Assembly (NCBI GenBank): GCA_016218215.1
Contig: JACREM010000047.1
Coordinates: forward strand, 1-55,818
Direction of reading: 5' to 3'
Origin: Candidatus Gottesmanbacteria bacterium
GTDB lineage: Bacteria; Patescibacteriota; Microgenomatia; UBA10105; UBA927
DNA: 55,818 bases
In this document: positions 33,149 to 41,264 of the stretch, in pieces
How the letters are laid out: each line of letters begins with the position of its first letter
How positions within the stretch are numbered: the first letter of the stretch is position 1
The notes under the pieces: generated by a model
What the model was told of the DNA's origin: nothing
Databases searched by the model: none
Seen by the model: only the letters and a program-made list of their open reading frames with translations
Position numbers and translations under genes: made by a program

Positions 33149-34174
33149 GTGAAAAAAGTCGTCATTTCTATCATCATTATTGTTGGAATTATTGGATTTT
33201 TTTGGTACAGACAGTCATCGCAAAAGACCCCCAATATAGAAACTATTCAAGTTCAAACAAAAAACCTTGATGAAACTATCAGCGCATCAGGAAAAACATC
33301 TGCAAAACGCATGGTAGATTTAAAATTTCAGACGTCGGGACTTCTCATCTTTGTTGGGGTTAAGGAAGGAGATCATGTTGAGAAAGGACAAATTCTGGCA
33401 TCCCTGGATTCACGAGAAGTGCAAAAAAATTTGGAGAAAACGCTTATTGACTATTCCAAACAAAGAAATGACTTTGAAGAATTATGGAGAGTAACCTATA
33501 AAGGAATGAAAATGCCGCAAGATGCACTGACAAACACAGTCGCAAGAATTTTAGAGAAAAATCAGTGGGATTTGAGTCGGTCTGTACTCGATGTAGAACT
33601 TAAAGCTTTGGCAATTGAATGGTCAAAGCTCGTTACTCCTATTTCAGGCATTGTTACGCATATTGATGTTCCTGTCTCCGGAGTAAATATTACTCCTGCT
33701 GGAGCCGTATTCGCGGTAGTAGATCCGCAAAGCATTGTCTTTCAGGCAAATGTCGACGAAACAGACGTAGGTGCAGTGCATGAAGGAATGAAGGCAGTGG
33801 TGGCTCTCGACGCGTACAGAGATGTGCCTTTTGAAGGTGAAATTTCAACCATTGCCTATGCGTCGCAAACATCCAGTGGTGGTGCAACTATATTTCCTAT
33901 TGAGATGAAATTTGCTTCTCCCTCGGCTCTCCGAGTGGGGCTTAATGGTGACATCTCTATACAAACACGAAGAATCAGTAATGTACTGGTAGCCCCACGC
34001 GAAGCAGTCCGGGGCACAACTGATCGATATGTCATCCGAGTCGTAGAAAAAAAATACGTTAAAACCAGTGTCACGGTTGGACTTATAACAGAGAAAGAAA
34101 TTGAAATTCAAAGCGGCCTTGCACCGGGTGACATGGTCGTAATCAAAGGGTTTAGCGAGATTTTGGTACACTAG
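33149..34174 (+). CDS. MacA/HlyD-type periplasmic adaptor protein
   Basis: A 341-residue membrane-fusion protein: N-terminal anchor (VVISIIIIVGIIGFFWYRQS, residues 4-23), a lipoyl-like domain (VKEGDHVEKGQILASLDSRE, near 70), a short alpha-hairpin, the second half of the lipoyl domain (WSKLVTPISGIVTHIDVPVSG) and beta-barrel and membrane-proximal domains (LNGDISIQTR, LAPGDMVVIKG). It forms an exporter with the ABC ATPase and permease that follow. There is no TolC-like gene, which fits a cell without a classic outer membrane or a MacAB-like system working without one. GTG start, since the ATG at 33132 is out of frame. Confidence 0.87.
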   Translation: MKKVVISIIIIVGIIGFFWYRQSSQKTPNIETIQVQTKNLDETISASGKTSAKRMVDLKFQTSGLLIFVGVKEGDHVEKGQILASLDSREVQKNLEKTLIDYSKQRNDFEELWRVTYKGMKMPQDALTNTVARILEKNQWDLSRSVLDVELKALAIEWSKLVTPISGIVTHIDVPVSGVNITPAGAVFAVVDPQSIVFQANVDETDVGAVHEGMKAVVALDAYRDVPFEGEISTIAYASQTSSGGATIFPIEMKFASPSALRVGLNGDISIQTRRISNVLVAPREAVRGTTDRYVIRVVEKKYVKTSVTVGLITEKEIEIQSGLAPGDMVVIKGFSEILVH

Positions 34175-34188
34175 CGTTTATTCTGATT

Positions 34189-34878
34189 ATGATTCCTCAC
34201 ATACTCTTGTCTGTTTCTCATGTATCCAAAGCTTATAGAATGGATGAAGTAGAATTTGCAGCACTAAACGACGTGACTCTTCGTGTGTCTGAAGGTGAAT
34301 TTATCGCGATCATTGGTCCTTCCGGAAGCGGCAAATCAACGCTTATGCACCTCATTGGGTGTCTTGACACACCAACAATAGGTACGTTGTCCTTTGATGG
34401 TGTAGATATTTCAAAAATATCAAATCGTGAACTCGCTATGGTCAGAAATCAAAAAATTGGTTTTGTATTTCAACAGTTTAATCTGCTTCGAAAAACTTCT
34501 GCTCTCTCAAACGTTGAATTACCACTCATTTACGCAAACATGAATGCAAAAGAGAGAAAAGTAAAGGCCGTAGAAATGTTAAGAAAAGTGGGGCTCTCAG
34601 ATAAACTTTCGAATTTTCCTTCACAACTTTCCGGAGGTCAACAGCAGCGTGTCGCTATCGCAAGAGCACTCGTGACTAACCCGCGGATTTTGCTTGCAGA
34701 TGAACCAACCGGAAATTTAGATAGCAAATCCGGTCGCGAAATACTAGATATGTTTCAGGACCTAAACAAAAGCGGGCATACCATTGTTCTCGTGACCCAC
34801 GACATGAATATTGCAAAGGAAGCAAAAAGAATTGTTCAGATTAAAGACGGGTCAATACTATCGGACAAAAAAAAATAA
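34189..34878 (+). CDS. MacB-type ABC transporter ATP-binding protein
   Basis: A 229-residue ABC ATPase of the LolD/MacB group. Walker A IGPSGSGKSTLMH (near 42), Q-loop VFQQFNLLRKTSALSNVELP (near 91), signature LSGGQQQRVAIARAL (near 146) and Walker B ILLADEPTGNLDS (near 166). Mechanotransmission rather than classical transport is typical of the family. ATPase and permease are separate genes, 4 bp apart, not fused as in E. coli MacB. Confidence 0.93.
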   Translation: MIPHILLSVSHVSKAYRMDEVEFAALNDVTLRVSEGEFIAIIGPSGSGKSTLMHLIGCLDTPTIGTLSFDGVDISKISNRELAMVRNQKIGFVFQQFNLLRKTSALSNVELPLIYANMNAKERKVKAVEMLRKVGLSDKLSNFPSQLSGGQQQRVAIARALVTNPRILLADEPTGNLDSKSGREILDMFQDLNKSGHTIVLVTHDMNIAKEAKRIVQIKDGSILSDKKK

Positions 34879-34882
34879 ATGT

Positions 34883-36085
34883 ATGAATATAGGTGTATAT
34901 TTTAAATTATCTCTCAATAGTTTGAGTGCAAACAAAATCAGGTCTATATTAACAATGCTTGGTATCATCATAGGCGTAGCTTCTGTAATTCTTCTCGTTT
35001 CTATCGGTACAGGCCTTCAAGCATATGTCACGAATCAATTTGCGTCTCTTGGTTCTAATGTTGTCTTTGTTCTTCCTGGAAAAGTTGATTTGAAACGTGG
35101 CACACAGGGTAGGCCTCTGACCCAAGTAAGTAAATTTGAACTTCAAGATGTGACAGAATTAAATCGGCTCGGAGGGCCGATAAAGCAAGCTAGTCCTATG
35201 ATTCAGACTCAGGGTACGCTTCGAGCCCGCGGTGAATCCGTCAGCGTACCTATTATAGGAGTATGGGAGAATGTTTTTGATATAAGAAACTTAGCGGTGA
35301 AAGAAGGAAAACGCATAGCGCAAAGCGATGTTGAACGGTCAAGAAAAGTTATTGTTCTAGGTTCTGAAACGTCAAAAAATTTATTTGGAACTGAAGAAAG
35401 TGCTATCAATCAAACGCTCACAATAAATGATATTCGTTATACCGTCGGTGGAGTTCTTGAAAGCAAAGGCGGAGGCGGATTAGGGGCAAACGTAGATGAG
35501 CAGGTCTATATACCTCTCTCAACAGCACTTCGTCAGTTCAACCAATCAAAGCCAAGCATTATACTTGTGGAAGCAATAGATCAATCCTCTGTTGAAGAGG
35601 CATCAAGCGAAACGAAGAAACTATTGCTGAGACGACTTAAGGACGATGATTTTACCGTGCTTGAGCAAAAAGAACTTTTATCTACTATCAATCAATTCTT
35701 GGGCACTATTACCGTAGCGCTCGGAGGAATAGCAGCGATTTCTCTCCTCGTCGGCGGCATCGGCATTATGAACATCATGCTCGTCTCCGTGACTGAGCGG
35801 ACGCTGGAAATTGGATTACGAAAAGCGGTTGGAGCCCCACCAGAGGCGATTCTCATACAATTTCTTATTGAGGCAATCGTCCTCTCGCTTGTCGGGGGTA
35901 CGATCGGTATCATTCTTGGATCTGTGGGCGCACTCCTTTTAAGTCGATTTATTCAAACATCTGTCTCTCTATGGTCTATCGTTTTATCATTTTCCTTTAG
36001 CGCGTTTATTGGTATCGTTTTTGGAGTCGCACCCGCTATTCGGGCCGCAAGACTTGACCCAATTGCTGCTTTACGATATGAATAG
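34883..36085 (+). CDS. MacB-type ABC transporter permease
   Basis: A 400-residue FtsX/MacB-fold permease: transmembrane helix 1 near 24-45 (ILTMLGIIIGVASVILLVSI), a large extracytoplasmic MacB-PCD domain (50-270), then three helices (ITVALGGIAAISLLVGGIGI near 275, a pair near 325-390). The conserved sequence RTLEIGLRKAVGAPPEAILI is present. ATG 34883 is used because a longer frame from 34811 overlaps the ATPase gene. Function: antibiotic, peptide or lipoprotein efflux; substrate unknown. Confidence 0.92.
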   Translation: MNIGVYFKLSLNSLSANKIRSILTMLGIIIGVASVILLVSIGTGLQAYVTNQFASLGSNVVFVLPGKVDLKRGTQGRPLTQVSKFELQDVTELNRLGGPIKQASPMIQTQGTLRARGESVSVPIIGVWENVFDIRNLAVKEGKRIAQSDVERSRKVIVLGSETSKNLFGTEESAINQTLTINDIRYTVGGVLESKGGGGLGANVDEQVYIPLSTALRQFNQSKPSIILVEAIDQSSVEEASSETKKLLLRRLKDDDFTVLEQKELLSTINQFLGTITVALGGIAAISLLVGGIGIMNIMLVSVTERTLEIGLRKAVGAPPEAILIQFLIEAIVLSLVGGTIGIILGSVGALLLSRFIQTSVSLWSIVLSFSFSAFIGIVFGVAPAIRAARLDPIAALRYE

Positions 36086-36096
36086 CGTTCGTCTAG

Positions 36097-36125
36097 TTGA
36101 CAGAAAAGGAAATACTCTTTAGACT
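36097..36125 (+). promoter_or_regulatory. Promoter of the adenosine-deaminase-like gene
   Basis: TTGACA (36097-36102), 17 bp, TAGACT (36120-36125). Transcription should start near 36132, just before a perfect 6-bp hairpin. Confidence 0.55.
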
Positions 36126-36136
36126 TACAGTCATCT

Positions 36137-36170
36137 CGAGAGACTGTACTCTCGTATGTTGTTTTTTCTC
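36137..36170 (+). terminator. Hairpin and U-rich tract in the leader of the ADA-like gene
   Basis: CGAGAG-ACTGTA-CTCTCG is a perfect 6-bp stem (36137-36154). A U-rich stretch with six consecutive T follows about 7 nt later (36161-36170). It could be a weak attenuator, or simply part of the coding sequence if translation starts at 36156. Confidence 0.3.
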
Positions 36171-37259
36171 AAGCAACGAATATCCCTGGCTCATGCGAAG
36201 CATGAACAGAAAGCCGCCTTGGATGTTCACCAAACGAAAAAACGTATGTTCGATTCCAATTTTTTTGTATCACTTGAATTAGCTGAAATTCATACACACC
36301 TTGGCTTTAGCGTCTCTCCGACCATGCTCTGGGAGATAGCCCACAATCAGGGTCTTCGACTTCCGACTAAAAATTATTTTGAGTTTGAAAAACTCGTCAC
36401 GATGTACGAATCCAAAGGATACGAAGAATACCTTATGCTTTTTGATCTGACAGAAAAAATACAGTCATCGCCAGAGGCGTTGTTTTTAGCCACAGAAACA
36501 GCCGTATCCAGTGCCTACCGCAAAAATAATATTACAACGCTTGAACTCCGCTTTAATCCAATTTTGCGGAGCCGAAGCGGCGAACGAGATCTAGATCACC
36601 TTATAGTATTCGCTATTCAGGGCATGGAGCGCGCCATGCTCAAGTACCCCGTAAACGCTGGGCTTATTCTTATGATGGATAGGAGATTTACACTTCGTGA
36701 AAATGAGATTATCGTTGAAAAAGCTATTAAATACAAAAGCCGGGGAATTATTGGTGTAGACCTGGCAGGGCCAATTCATAGAACTGAGTCAAGCAAAGTA
36801 TTTCGTCCCAAGGACATACTATCCTGTGTGCGTGAGGCAAGAAAGCATGAACTTGGAGTAACTGTACACACCGGCGAAACTACCTCAACAGACGAAATGT
36901 GGGAGGTGGTGAACAATCTTAGGCCGGATAGAATCGGACACGGCATAGCCTGTGTCACCGATGAGAAACTCATGAACATATTAAAGTCCAAACGCATCGT
37001 GCTCGAAACATGTCCGACGTCAAACCTTCATACTAAGGCACTAAAAAATATTGATCACATGAGAGAAATGTACAAAACATTGCTCCAGCATGACGTACCC
37101 TTTACCATAAATACAGACGGGCCGGAGATGCAAAAAATTTCTCTTCGGGGTGAATATCAGATGCTTTTAGAACATAATGTTTTGACGAAAAAAGAATTGC
37201 TTACCGCAAATAAACTCGCACACAAAGTTTCTTTTCTCAAGAAAGGATCGTCCATATGA
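36156..37259 (+). CDS. Adenosine-deaminase-like amidohydrolase
   Basis: A 367-residue metal-dependent TIM-barrel hydrolase of the adenosine/AMP deaminase family. The N-terminal metal motif is ELAEIHTHLGFSVSPTMLWE (family H-x-H, usually H-x-HLDGS), the central one is TVHTGETTSTDEMWEV (near 236), IGHGIACV (near 255) carries a metal-binding His, and the final Asp pair normally in N-T-D-D-P reads NTDGPEM, with Gly in place of the second Asp. Start is uncertain: ATG 36156 lies on a leader hairpin, ATG 36246 (MFDSNFFVSL) is the better homology start. Products inosine or related purines would feed GuaB, overlapped by ATGA. Confidence 0.83.
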   Translation: MLFFLKQRISLAHAKHEQKAALDVHQTKKRMFDSNFFVSLELAEIHTHLGFSVSPTMLWEIAHNQGLRLPTKNYFEFEKLVTMYESKGYEEYLMLFDLTEKIQSSPEALFLATETAVSSAYRKNNITTLELRFNPILRSRSGERDLDHLIVFAIQGMERAMLKYPVNAGLILMMDRRFTLRENEIIVEKAIKYKSRGIIGVDLAGPIHRTESSKVFRPKDILSCVREARKHELGVTVHTGETTSTDEMWEVVNNLRPDRIGHGIACVTDEKLMNILKSKRIVLETCPTSNLHTKALKNIDHMREMYKTLLQHDVPFTINTDGPEMQKISLRGEYQMLLEHNVLTKKELLTANKLAHKVSFLKKGSSI

Positions 37260-38419
37260 ACAAACAATCAATTATCGAAAACAAAATAGTCCGTCATGAG
37301 GCGTTGACTTTTGATGATATTCTCCTTCTGCCAAATTACTCCGATGTAAAAAGGCAGGACACATATCTTTCAGTAAAGCTACATCCGAAAATTCATCTGC
37401 ACCTTCCGGTTCTCTCGTCGCCAATGGACACGGTGACGGAAGAGTCTATGGCGATCGCTATGGCTCTTGCCGGTGGTCTTGGAGTATTACATAGAAATGT
37501 AAGCGTGGAACATCAGGCTTCTATGGTTATAAAAGTAAAACAGCAAAAAGTGAAAAATGCCAATGAATCAGCAGTAGATTCGGCCGTAGACGAACACAAT
37601 GCACTCCTCGTCGGTGCCGCTGTTGGTGTAGGAAGTGATACCATGGAGCGTGTTGATGCGCTAATGAAGGCAAAAACGGATGTTATCGTAGTAGACAGCA
37701 GCCATGGGTACACAAAATTTGTTATTGATACAGTAAAAGATATCAAAAAACAATATCCCAAGTGTGTTCTTATGGCGGGAAATATTGCGACGTACGACGG
37801 AGCGCGTGCACTCATTGAGGCAGGGGTGGATATTCTTCGCGTTGGCATGGGACCCGGAAGCATATGTACCACAAGAATCATAAGCGGCATGGGTGTGCCC
37901 CAGATATCAGCGATTTCAGCAGTCGTTCGTGCAACTGAAGACTCGCAAGCGACAGTCATAGCAGATGGCGGCATCCGGCAAATCGGAGATATGGCAAAGG
38001 CCCTGGCATTCGGAGCCACTGCAGTTATGCTGGGGTCGCTTCTTGCAGGATACGATGAATCGCCCGGCGACGTTGCAGAGATACACAGTAAAAAATATAA
38101 AATATATCGAGGCATGGGTTCTATTTCTGCCATGAAAAAAGGTGGGGCAGAACGCTACGGTCAGAGTCGGGATACAGACGAAAGGAAATTAATCGCAGAA
38201 GGTGTTGAAGGTTTTGTCCCGTACAAAGGAAGTGTTTCCAACTACCTTTATCAGATTCATGGAAGCCTCCGAACGTCTCTTTACTACCTCGGGTCAAAAA
38301 ATCTCTTGGAGTTTTTTGAAAAGTCCCGTGTGATAAAGATATCAAATGCTGGCTTACTTGAAAGCCATCCGCATGACGTATCGATAGAATCTTCGGGGGG
38401 AAATTATGCAAAAAAATAA
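37256..38419 (+). CDS. guaB: IMP dehydrogenase without CBS domains
   Basis: A 387-residue (beta/alpha)8 enzyme that oxidises IMP to XMP with NAD, the first committed step to GMP. Seen: TFDDILLLPNYSDV, SSPMDTVTEESMAIAMALAG, the catalytic Cys loop GMGPGSICTTRII (Cys near 206), VIADGGIRQIGDMAKALAFG and the flap motif AERYGQ that carries the Arg-Tyr general base of IMPDH. The Bateman module (two CBS domains, about 120 residues), normally inserted after the HRN segment, is replaced by a 20-30-residue linker. RYGQ makes GMP reductase less likely, though that enzyme also lacks CBS. It starts inside the stop of the deaminase-like gene. Confidence 0.9.
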   Translation: MNKQSIIENKIVRHEALTFDDILLLPNYSDVKRQDTYLSVKLHPKIHLHLPVLSSPMDTVTEESMAIAMALAGGLGVLHRNVSVEHQASMVIKVKQQKVKNANESAVDSAVDEHNALLVGAAVGVGSDTMERVDALMKAKTDVIVVDSSHGYTKFVIDTVKDIKKQYPKCVLMAGNIATYDGARALIEAGVDILRVGMGPGSICTTRIISGMGVPQISAISAVVRATEDSQATVIADGGIRQIGDMAKALAFGATAVMLGSLLAGYDESPGDVAEIHSKKYKIYRGMGSISAMKKGGAERYGQSRDTDERKLIAEGVEGFVPYKGSVSNYLYQIHGSLRTSLYYLGSKNLLEFFEKSRVIKISNAGLLESHPHDVSIESSGGNYAKK

Positions 38420-38427
38420 TCTCCCGA

Positions 38428-38457
38428 TTGCATTTTTTCTTGGGATGATTATTATAA
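38428..38457 (+). promoter_or_regulatory. Promoter of glyA (near-leaderless)
   Basis: TTGCAT (38428-38433) and TTATAA (38452-38457) are 18 bp apart. The -10 box is only 4-5 nt from ATG 38462 and no SD exists. Confidence 0.45.
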
Positions 38458-38461
38458 GGTC

Positions 38462-39793
38462 ATGAATAAATACTCGCTAAAATTTCAGGATAAAAAAATA
38501 TTTTCTCTTATAGAGGATGAAAAAGTGAGACAAAGAGATGGTCTTGAGATGATACCATCTGAAAATTATACCTCCGCCGCTGTTCGGGAGTGCATGGGAT
38601 CAATTCTCACCAATAAATATTCCGAAGGGTACCCGAAAAAACGATACTATGGGGGAAATGAGGTCATAGATGAAGTGGAGATTCTCGCTCAGGAGCGAGC
38701 GAAAAAATTATTTGGCGTTCCGTATGTAAATGTACAGCCCTATTCAGGTTCTCCGGCAAATCTCGCTGTCTATCTTGCAACGTGTAATCCAGGAGACACA
38801 GTCATGGGGCTAAATCTTCCGGACGGCGGTCACCTCACTCATGGATGGAAAGTCTCTGCAACAGGCACTTTTTATAAAGGTGTTATGTATCACGTTGATG
38901 AGAATGGCAGAGTGGATATAGATGAGGTATGGCGCCTTGCCAAAGAGCATAAGCCAAAGCTTATCTGGACAGGCGCGACAGCATACGTCTATCAGTACGA
39001 TTTTGAGAAATTTGTTGAAATTGCCCAAAGCGTCGGTGCGTATTTTGCAGCCGATATTGCCCATGTCGCAGGTTTAATCGTTGCAGGTGTGCATACAAGT
39101 CCATTTAAGTATGCACATATTGTGACCACCACGACACACAAGACGCTCAGGGGTCCTCGTGGCGGCATGATTATGGTAACAAATCAGGGATTAAAAAAGG
39201 ATCCCGAACTTGGAGATAAAATAGACCGGGCAATATTTCCAGGCCTTCAGGGTGGCCCGCATGACCACCAAACGGCAGCTATCGCTGTTACTTTAAAGGA
39301 AGCGTCAACGCCTTCGTTTCGTACATATGGAAGCCAGATAGTAAAAAATGCAAAAATTCTCGCAGAAACATTGAAAAAAAGAGGCATATCACTCATAGGT
39401 GGTGGGACAGAAAACCATCTGCTTTTGTTAAATCTCGTTCCAATATTTGGTCCGGGCGGAGGCGTTATAGTCTCTGACGCCCTCGGAGTGGCTCATATTA
39501 CCGTCAACAAAAACACCATACCAAAAGATCCGTCTTCACCGTTTTATCCTTCAGGAGTGCGGCTCGGGACACCTGCACTGACGACCAGAGGCATGAAAGA
39601 GAAAGAAATGAAAATCATTGGAAACCTTATTGCAGATTGTATTGACGCCGTAAAAGTATATAGAGTCCCTGCAAATAAAGAAGAGAGAACAGAATTTCTT
39701 AAAAAAATGAGAAAAGAAATTGCTCTCAATAAAATACTTCTTTTAGTGCGTAGCAAGGTCAAAAAATTAACGCGGGGATTCATCATTCCCTAA
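38462..39793 (+). CDS. glyA: Serine hydroxymethyltransferase
   Basis: A 443-residue PLP enzyme interconverting serine + tetrahydrofolate with glycine + 5,10-methylene-THF. Typical: LEMIPSENYTSAAVRECMGS at the start, NKYSEGYPKKRYYGG, NVQPYSGSPANLAVY, ADIAHVAGLIVAG (PLP ring contact Asp) and VTTTTHKTLRGPRGGMI with the Schiff-base Lys near 227. The C-terminal part has PSGVRLGTPALTTRGMKEKEM. Full length and no missing motif. It supplies one-carbon units for purine and methionine metabolism. Confidence 0.97.
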   Translation: MNKYSLKFQDKKIFSLIEDEKVRQRDGLEMIPSENYTSAAVRECMGSILTNKYSEGYPKKRYYGGNEVIDEVEILAQERAKKLFGVPYVNVQPYSGSPANLAVYLATCNPGDTVMGLNLPDGGHLTHGWKVSATGTFYKGVMYHVDENGRVDIDEVWRLAKEHKPKLIWTGATAYVYQYDFEKFVEIAQSVGAYFAADIAHVAGLIVAGVHTSPFKYAHIVTTTTHKTLRGPRGGMIMVTNQGLKKDPELGDKIDRAIFPGLQGGPHDHQTAAIAVTLKEASTPSFRTYGSQIVKNAKILAETLKKRGISLIGGGTENHLLLLNLVPIFGPGGGVIVSDALGVAHITVNKNTIPKDPSSPFYPSGVRLGTPALTTRGMKEKEMKIIGNLIADCIDAVKVYRVPANKEERTEFLKKMRKEIALNKILLLVRSKVKKLTRGFIIP

Positions 39794-39800
39794 CGTATCT

Positions 39801-39828
39801 TTGCTACACGATGGATTTCGTGTATAAT
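39801..39828 (+). promoter_or_regulatory. Promoter of rpsB
   Basis: TTGCTA (39801-39806), 16 bp, TATAAT (39823-39828). Transcription should start near 39835, so a leader of about 105 nt precedes rpsB. Confidence 0.65.
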
Positions 39829-39834
39829 ACGAAT

Positions 39835-39940
39835 ATTAAGCACACTCATAGACGTCTTCTTTCTATCGTATAGATAGCCATGAGTGGAAGATCCAAAAAG
39901 AAGATAGGGTATCCCGCCCTGGCGGGTTTTTTCAATTTTC
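39835..39940 (+). promoter_or_regulatory. Structured leader of rpsB (possible autoregulatory RNA)
   Basis: Outer stem ACTCAT (39844-39849) / ATGAGT (39880-39885) encloses hairpin CTATC-GTATA-GATAG (39863-39877). A second possible pairing, TCTTCTT (39854-39860) / AAGAAGA (39898-39904), excludes the inner hairpin and reaches towards the terminal hairpin at 39913, so alternative folds are plausible. Leaders of rpsB in other bacteria bind S2; no family consensus can be shown here. Confidence 0.5.
39911..39932 (+). terminator. Attenuator-like intrinsic terminator before rpsB
   Basis: CCCGC (39913-39917), CCTG loop, GCGGG (39922-39926), then six T (39927-39932). It lies downstream of the rpsB promoter and only 8 bp before ATG 39941, so it is best read as an attenuator. 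It could also stop transcription arriving from glyA. Confidence 0.6.
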
Positions 39941-40753
39941 ATGCATATGAAAACGATAACATTACAGGAACTTCTCGAAGCAGGATGCCACTTTGGCCAC
40001 AAATCCGAACGATGGCACCCTCGAGCGCAGGAATTTATTTACACCAAAAAGGACGGTATTCACATTATCGACCTTGCCAAAACCAAAAGAGCCCTGGAAG
40101 AAGCCATGGAGTATGTCTATAAAGTTGCATCTACTGGCAATACCGTGCTGTTCGTTGGCACAAAGAGGCAGGCATCAGAGATAGTGAAAAGCGAAGCTTT
40201 GCAGGCAGGGGCGCCTTTTTTCGTCACTCGTTGGGTCGGTGGATTTTTGACAAATTGGGACGGGATCAAGAAAAATATCGACAAAACCAACCTCATGGCT
40301 AAGCAAGAAGCTGAGGGTGCATGGAAAATCTATCCGAAACATGAACAGTTAAAACTTGCCCACCATTTAAGAAAGCTGACGATGGAATATGAGGGAGTAT
40401 TAAACCTTCCAAAACCTCCAGTTGCACTGTTTGTTGTCGATGTAAAAAAAGAATTTTCTGCTGTCCGGGAAGCAAAAAGGACAGAATCTTTTACTCTTGG
40501 AATTGTTGATACAAATACAAATCCTCTCGACGTAGACATAGCCATACCGGCAAACGATGATGCTGTCGGATCTATTACCTATATTGTCAAAGCTATAGCA
40601 GAAGCGTATCTTGAAGGAAGAGATGCGTATAAAAAAGATCTTGCTCATGAAAAGGCAGTCCAAGAACAAAAAGAAGCAGTAAAAGAGCCAATTAAAGCAG
40701 AAACTTCAGAGAAAGAGCCAAAAGCGGCAAAGAAAAAAACCTCTACTCAATAA
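39941..40753 (+). CDS. rpsB: Ribosomal protein uS2
   Basis: A 270-residue 30S subunit protein. LQELLEAGCHFGHKSERWHP at the start, YTKKDGIHIIDLAKT, NTVLFVGTKRQASEIV, FFVTRWVGGFLTNWDGIK and LFVVDVKKEFSAVREAK are conserved uS2 segments. The last 40 residues are a charged tail (Glu/Lys/Ala-rich). ATG 39941 or ATG 39947 (MKTITLQELL) are both possible; no SD is visible after the terminator hairpin. It forms the usual pair with tsf. Confidence 0.95.
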   Translation: MHMKTITLQELLEAGCHFGHKSERWHPRAQEFIYTKKDGIHIIDLAKTKRALEEAMEYVYKVASTGNTVLFVGTKRQASEIVKSEALQAGAPFFVTRWVGGFLTNWDGIKKNIDKTNLMAKQEAEGAWKIYPKHEQLKLAHHLRKLTMEYEGVLNLPKPPVALFVVDVKKEFSAVREAKRTESFTLGIVDTNTNPLDVDIAIPANDDAVGSITYIVKAIAEAYLEGRDAYKKDLAHEKAVQEQKEAVKEPIKAETSEKEPKAAKKKTSTQ

Positions 40754-40757
40754 CCTT

Positions 40758-41213
40758 ATGCAGGTATCACTGGATCTTATAAAGAAACTTCGGGAAGAAA
40801 CCTCTGCGGGCGTGTCCGATTGCAGAAAAGCGCTTGAGGATGCCGAAGGAAACATTGATAACGCCCGAAAACTTTTACTTGAGCGCGGTCTTGAAAAAGC
40901 GGCAAAAAAAGAAGGAAAGGAAACGTCACAGGGCGTCGTTGAGGCGTATGTCCATTCCGGACGTGTTGGAGTACTCGTAGAGCTTCGATGCGAAACTGAC
41001 TTCGTCGCTCGAACCGATGAATTTAAACAGCTCGCTCATGAAATTGCGCTTCAAATTGCAGCTATGAATCCTCAATCAACCGATGAATTATTGAAATCTG
41101 CCTATATAAGAGATGGAGCTCTGACAATAGATGCTCTTATGAAATTAAGCATAGCAAAAGTGGGCGAAAACATTACCGTTGCAAAATTTTCCCGTCTTGC
41201 CTTGGATGAGTAG
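40758..41213 (+). CDS. tsf: Elongation factor Ts, short form
   Basis: A 151-residue GDP/GTP exchange factor for EF-Tu. The N-terminal UBA-like domain (IKKLREETSAGVSDCRKALE) and the core ELRCETDFVARTDEFKQLAH (TDF motif that contacts EF-Tu) are present. Bacterial EF-Ts is usually about 280 residues with two core repeats; this one, like Thermus, keeps a single core domain and looks minimal. It begins 4 bp after rpsB. pyrH, common after tsf, is absent here; frr follows with its own promoter. Confidence 0.93.
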   Translation: MQVSLDLIKKLREETSAGVSDCRKALEDAEGNIDNARKLLLERGLEKAAKKEGKETSQGVVEAYVHSGRVGVLVELRCETDFVARTDEFKQLAHEIALQIAAMNPQSTDELLKSAYIRDGALTIDALMKLSIAKVGENITVAKFSRLALDE

Positions 41214-41229
41214 ATTTCTCTTTCCACTA

Positions 41230-41258
41230 TTGCTCCCTTTTGATTCATACGATACCAT
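41230..41258 (+). promoter_or_regulatory. Promoter of frr (leaderless geometry)
   Basis: TTGCTC (41230-41235), 17 bp, TACCAT (41253-41258), 6 nt before ATG 41265. Same spacing as at ppsA. Confidence 0.45.
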
Positions 41259-41264
41259 AGAAGC

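Noticed and set aside
36086-36245. Purine riboswitch before the deaminase-like gene
   Set aside because: No three-way junction with the conserved core of purine riboswitches could be drawn; only simple hairpins are seen.
39880-40122. An 80-codon frame through the rpsB leader (MSGRSKKKIG) that could be a leader peptide
   Set aside because: The frame runs through the terminator hairpin and far into rpsB in another phase; it is more likely a translation of a regulatory hairpin.
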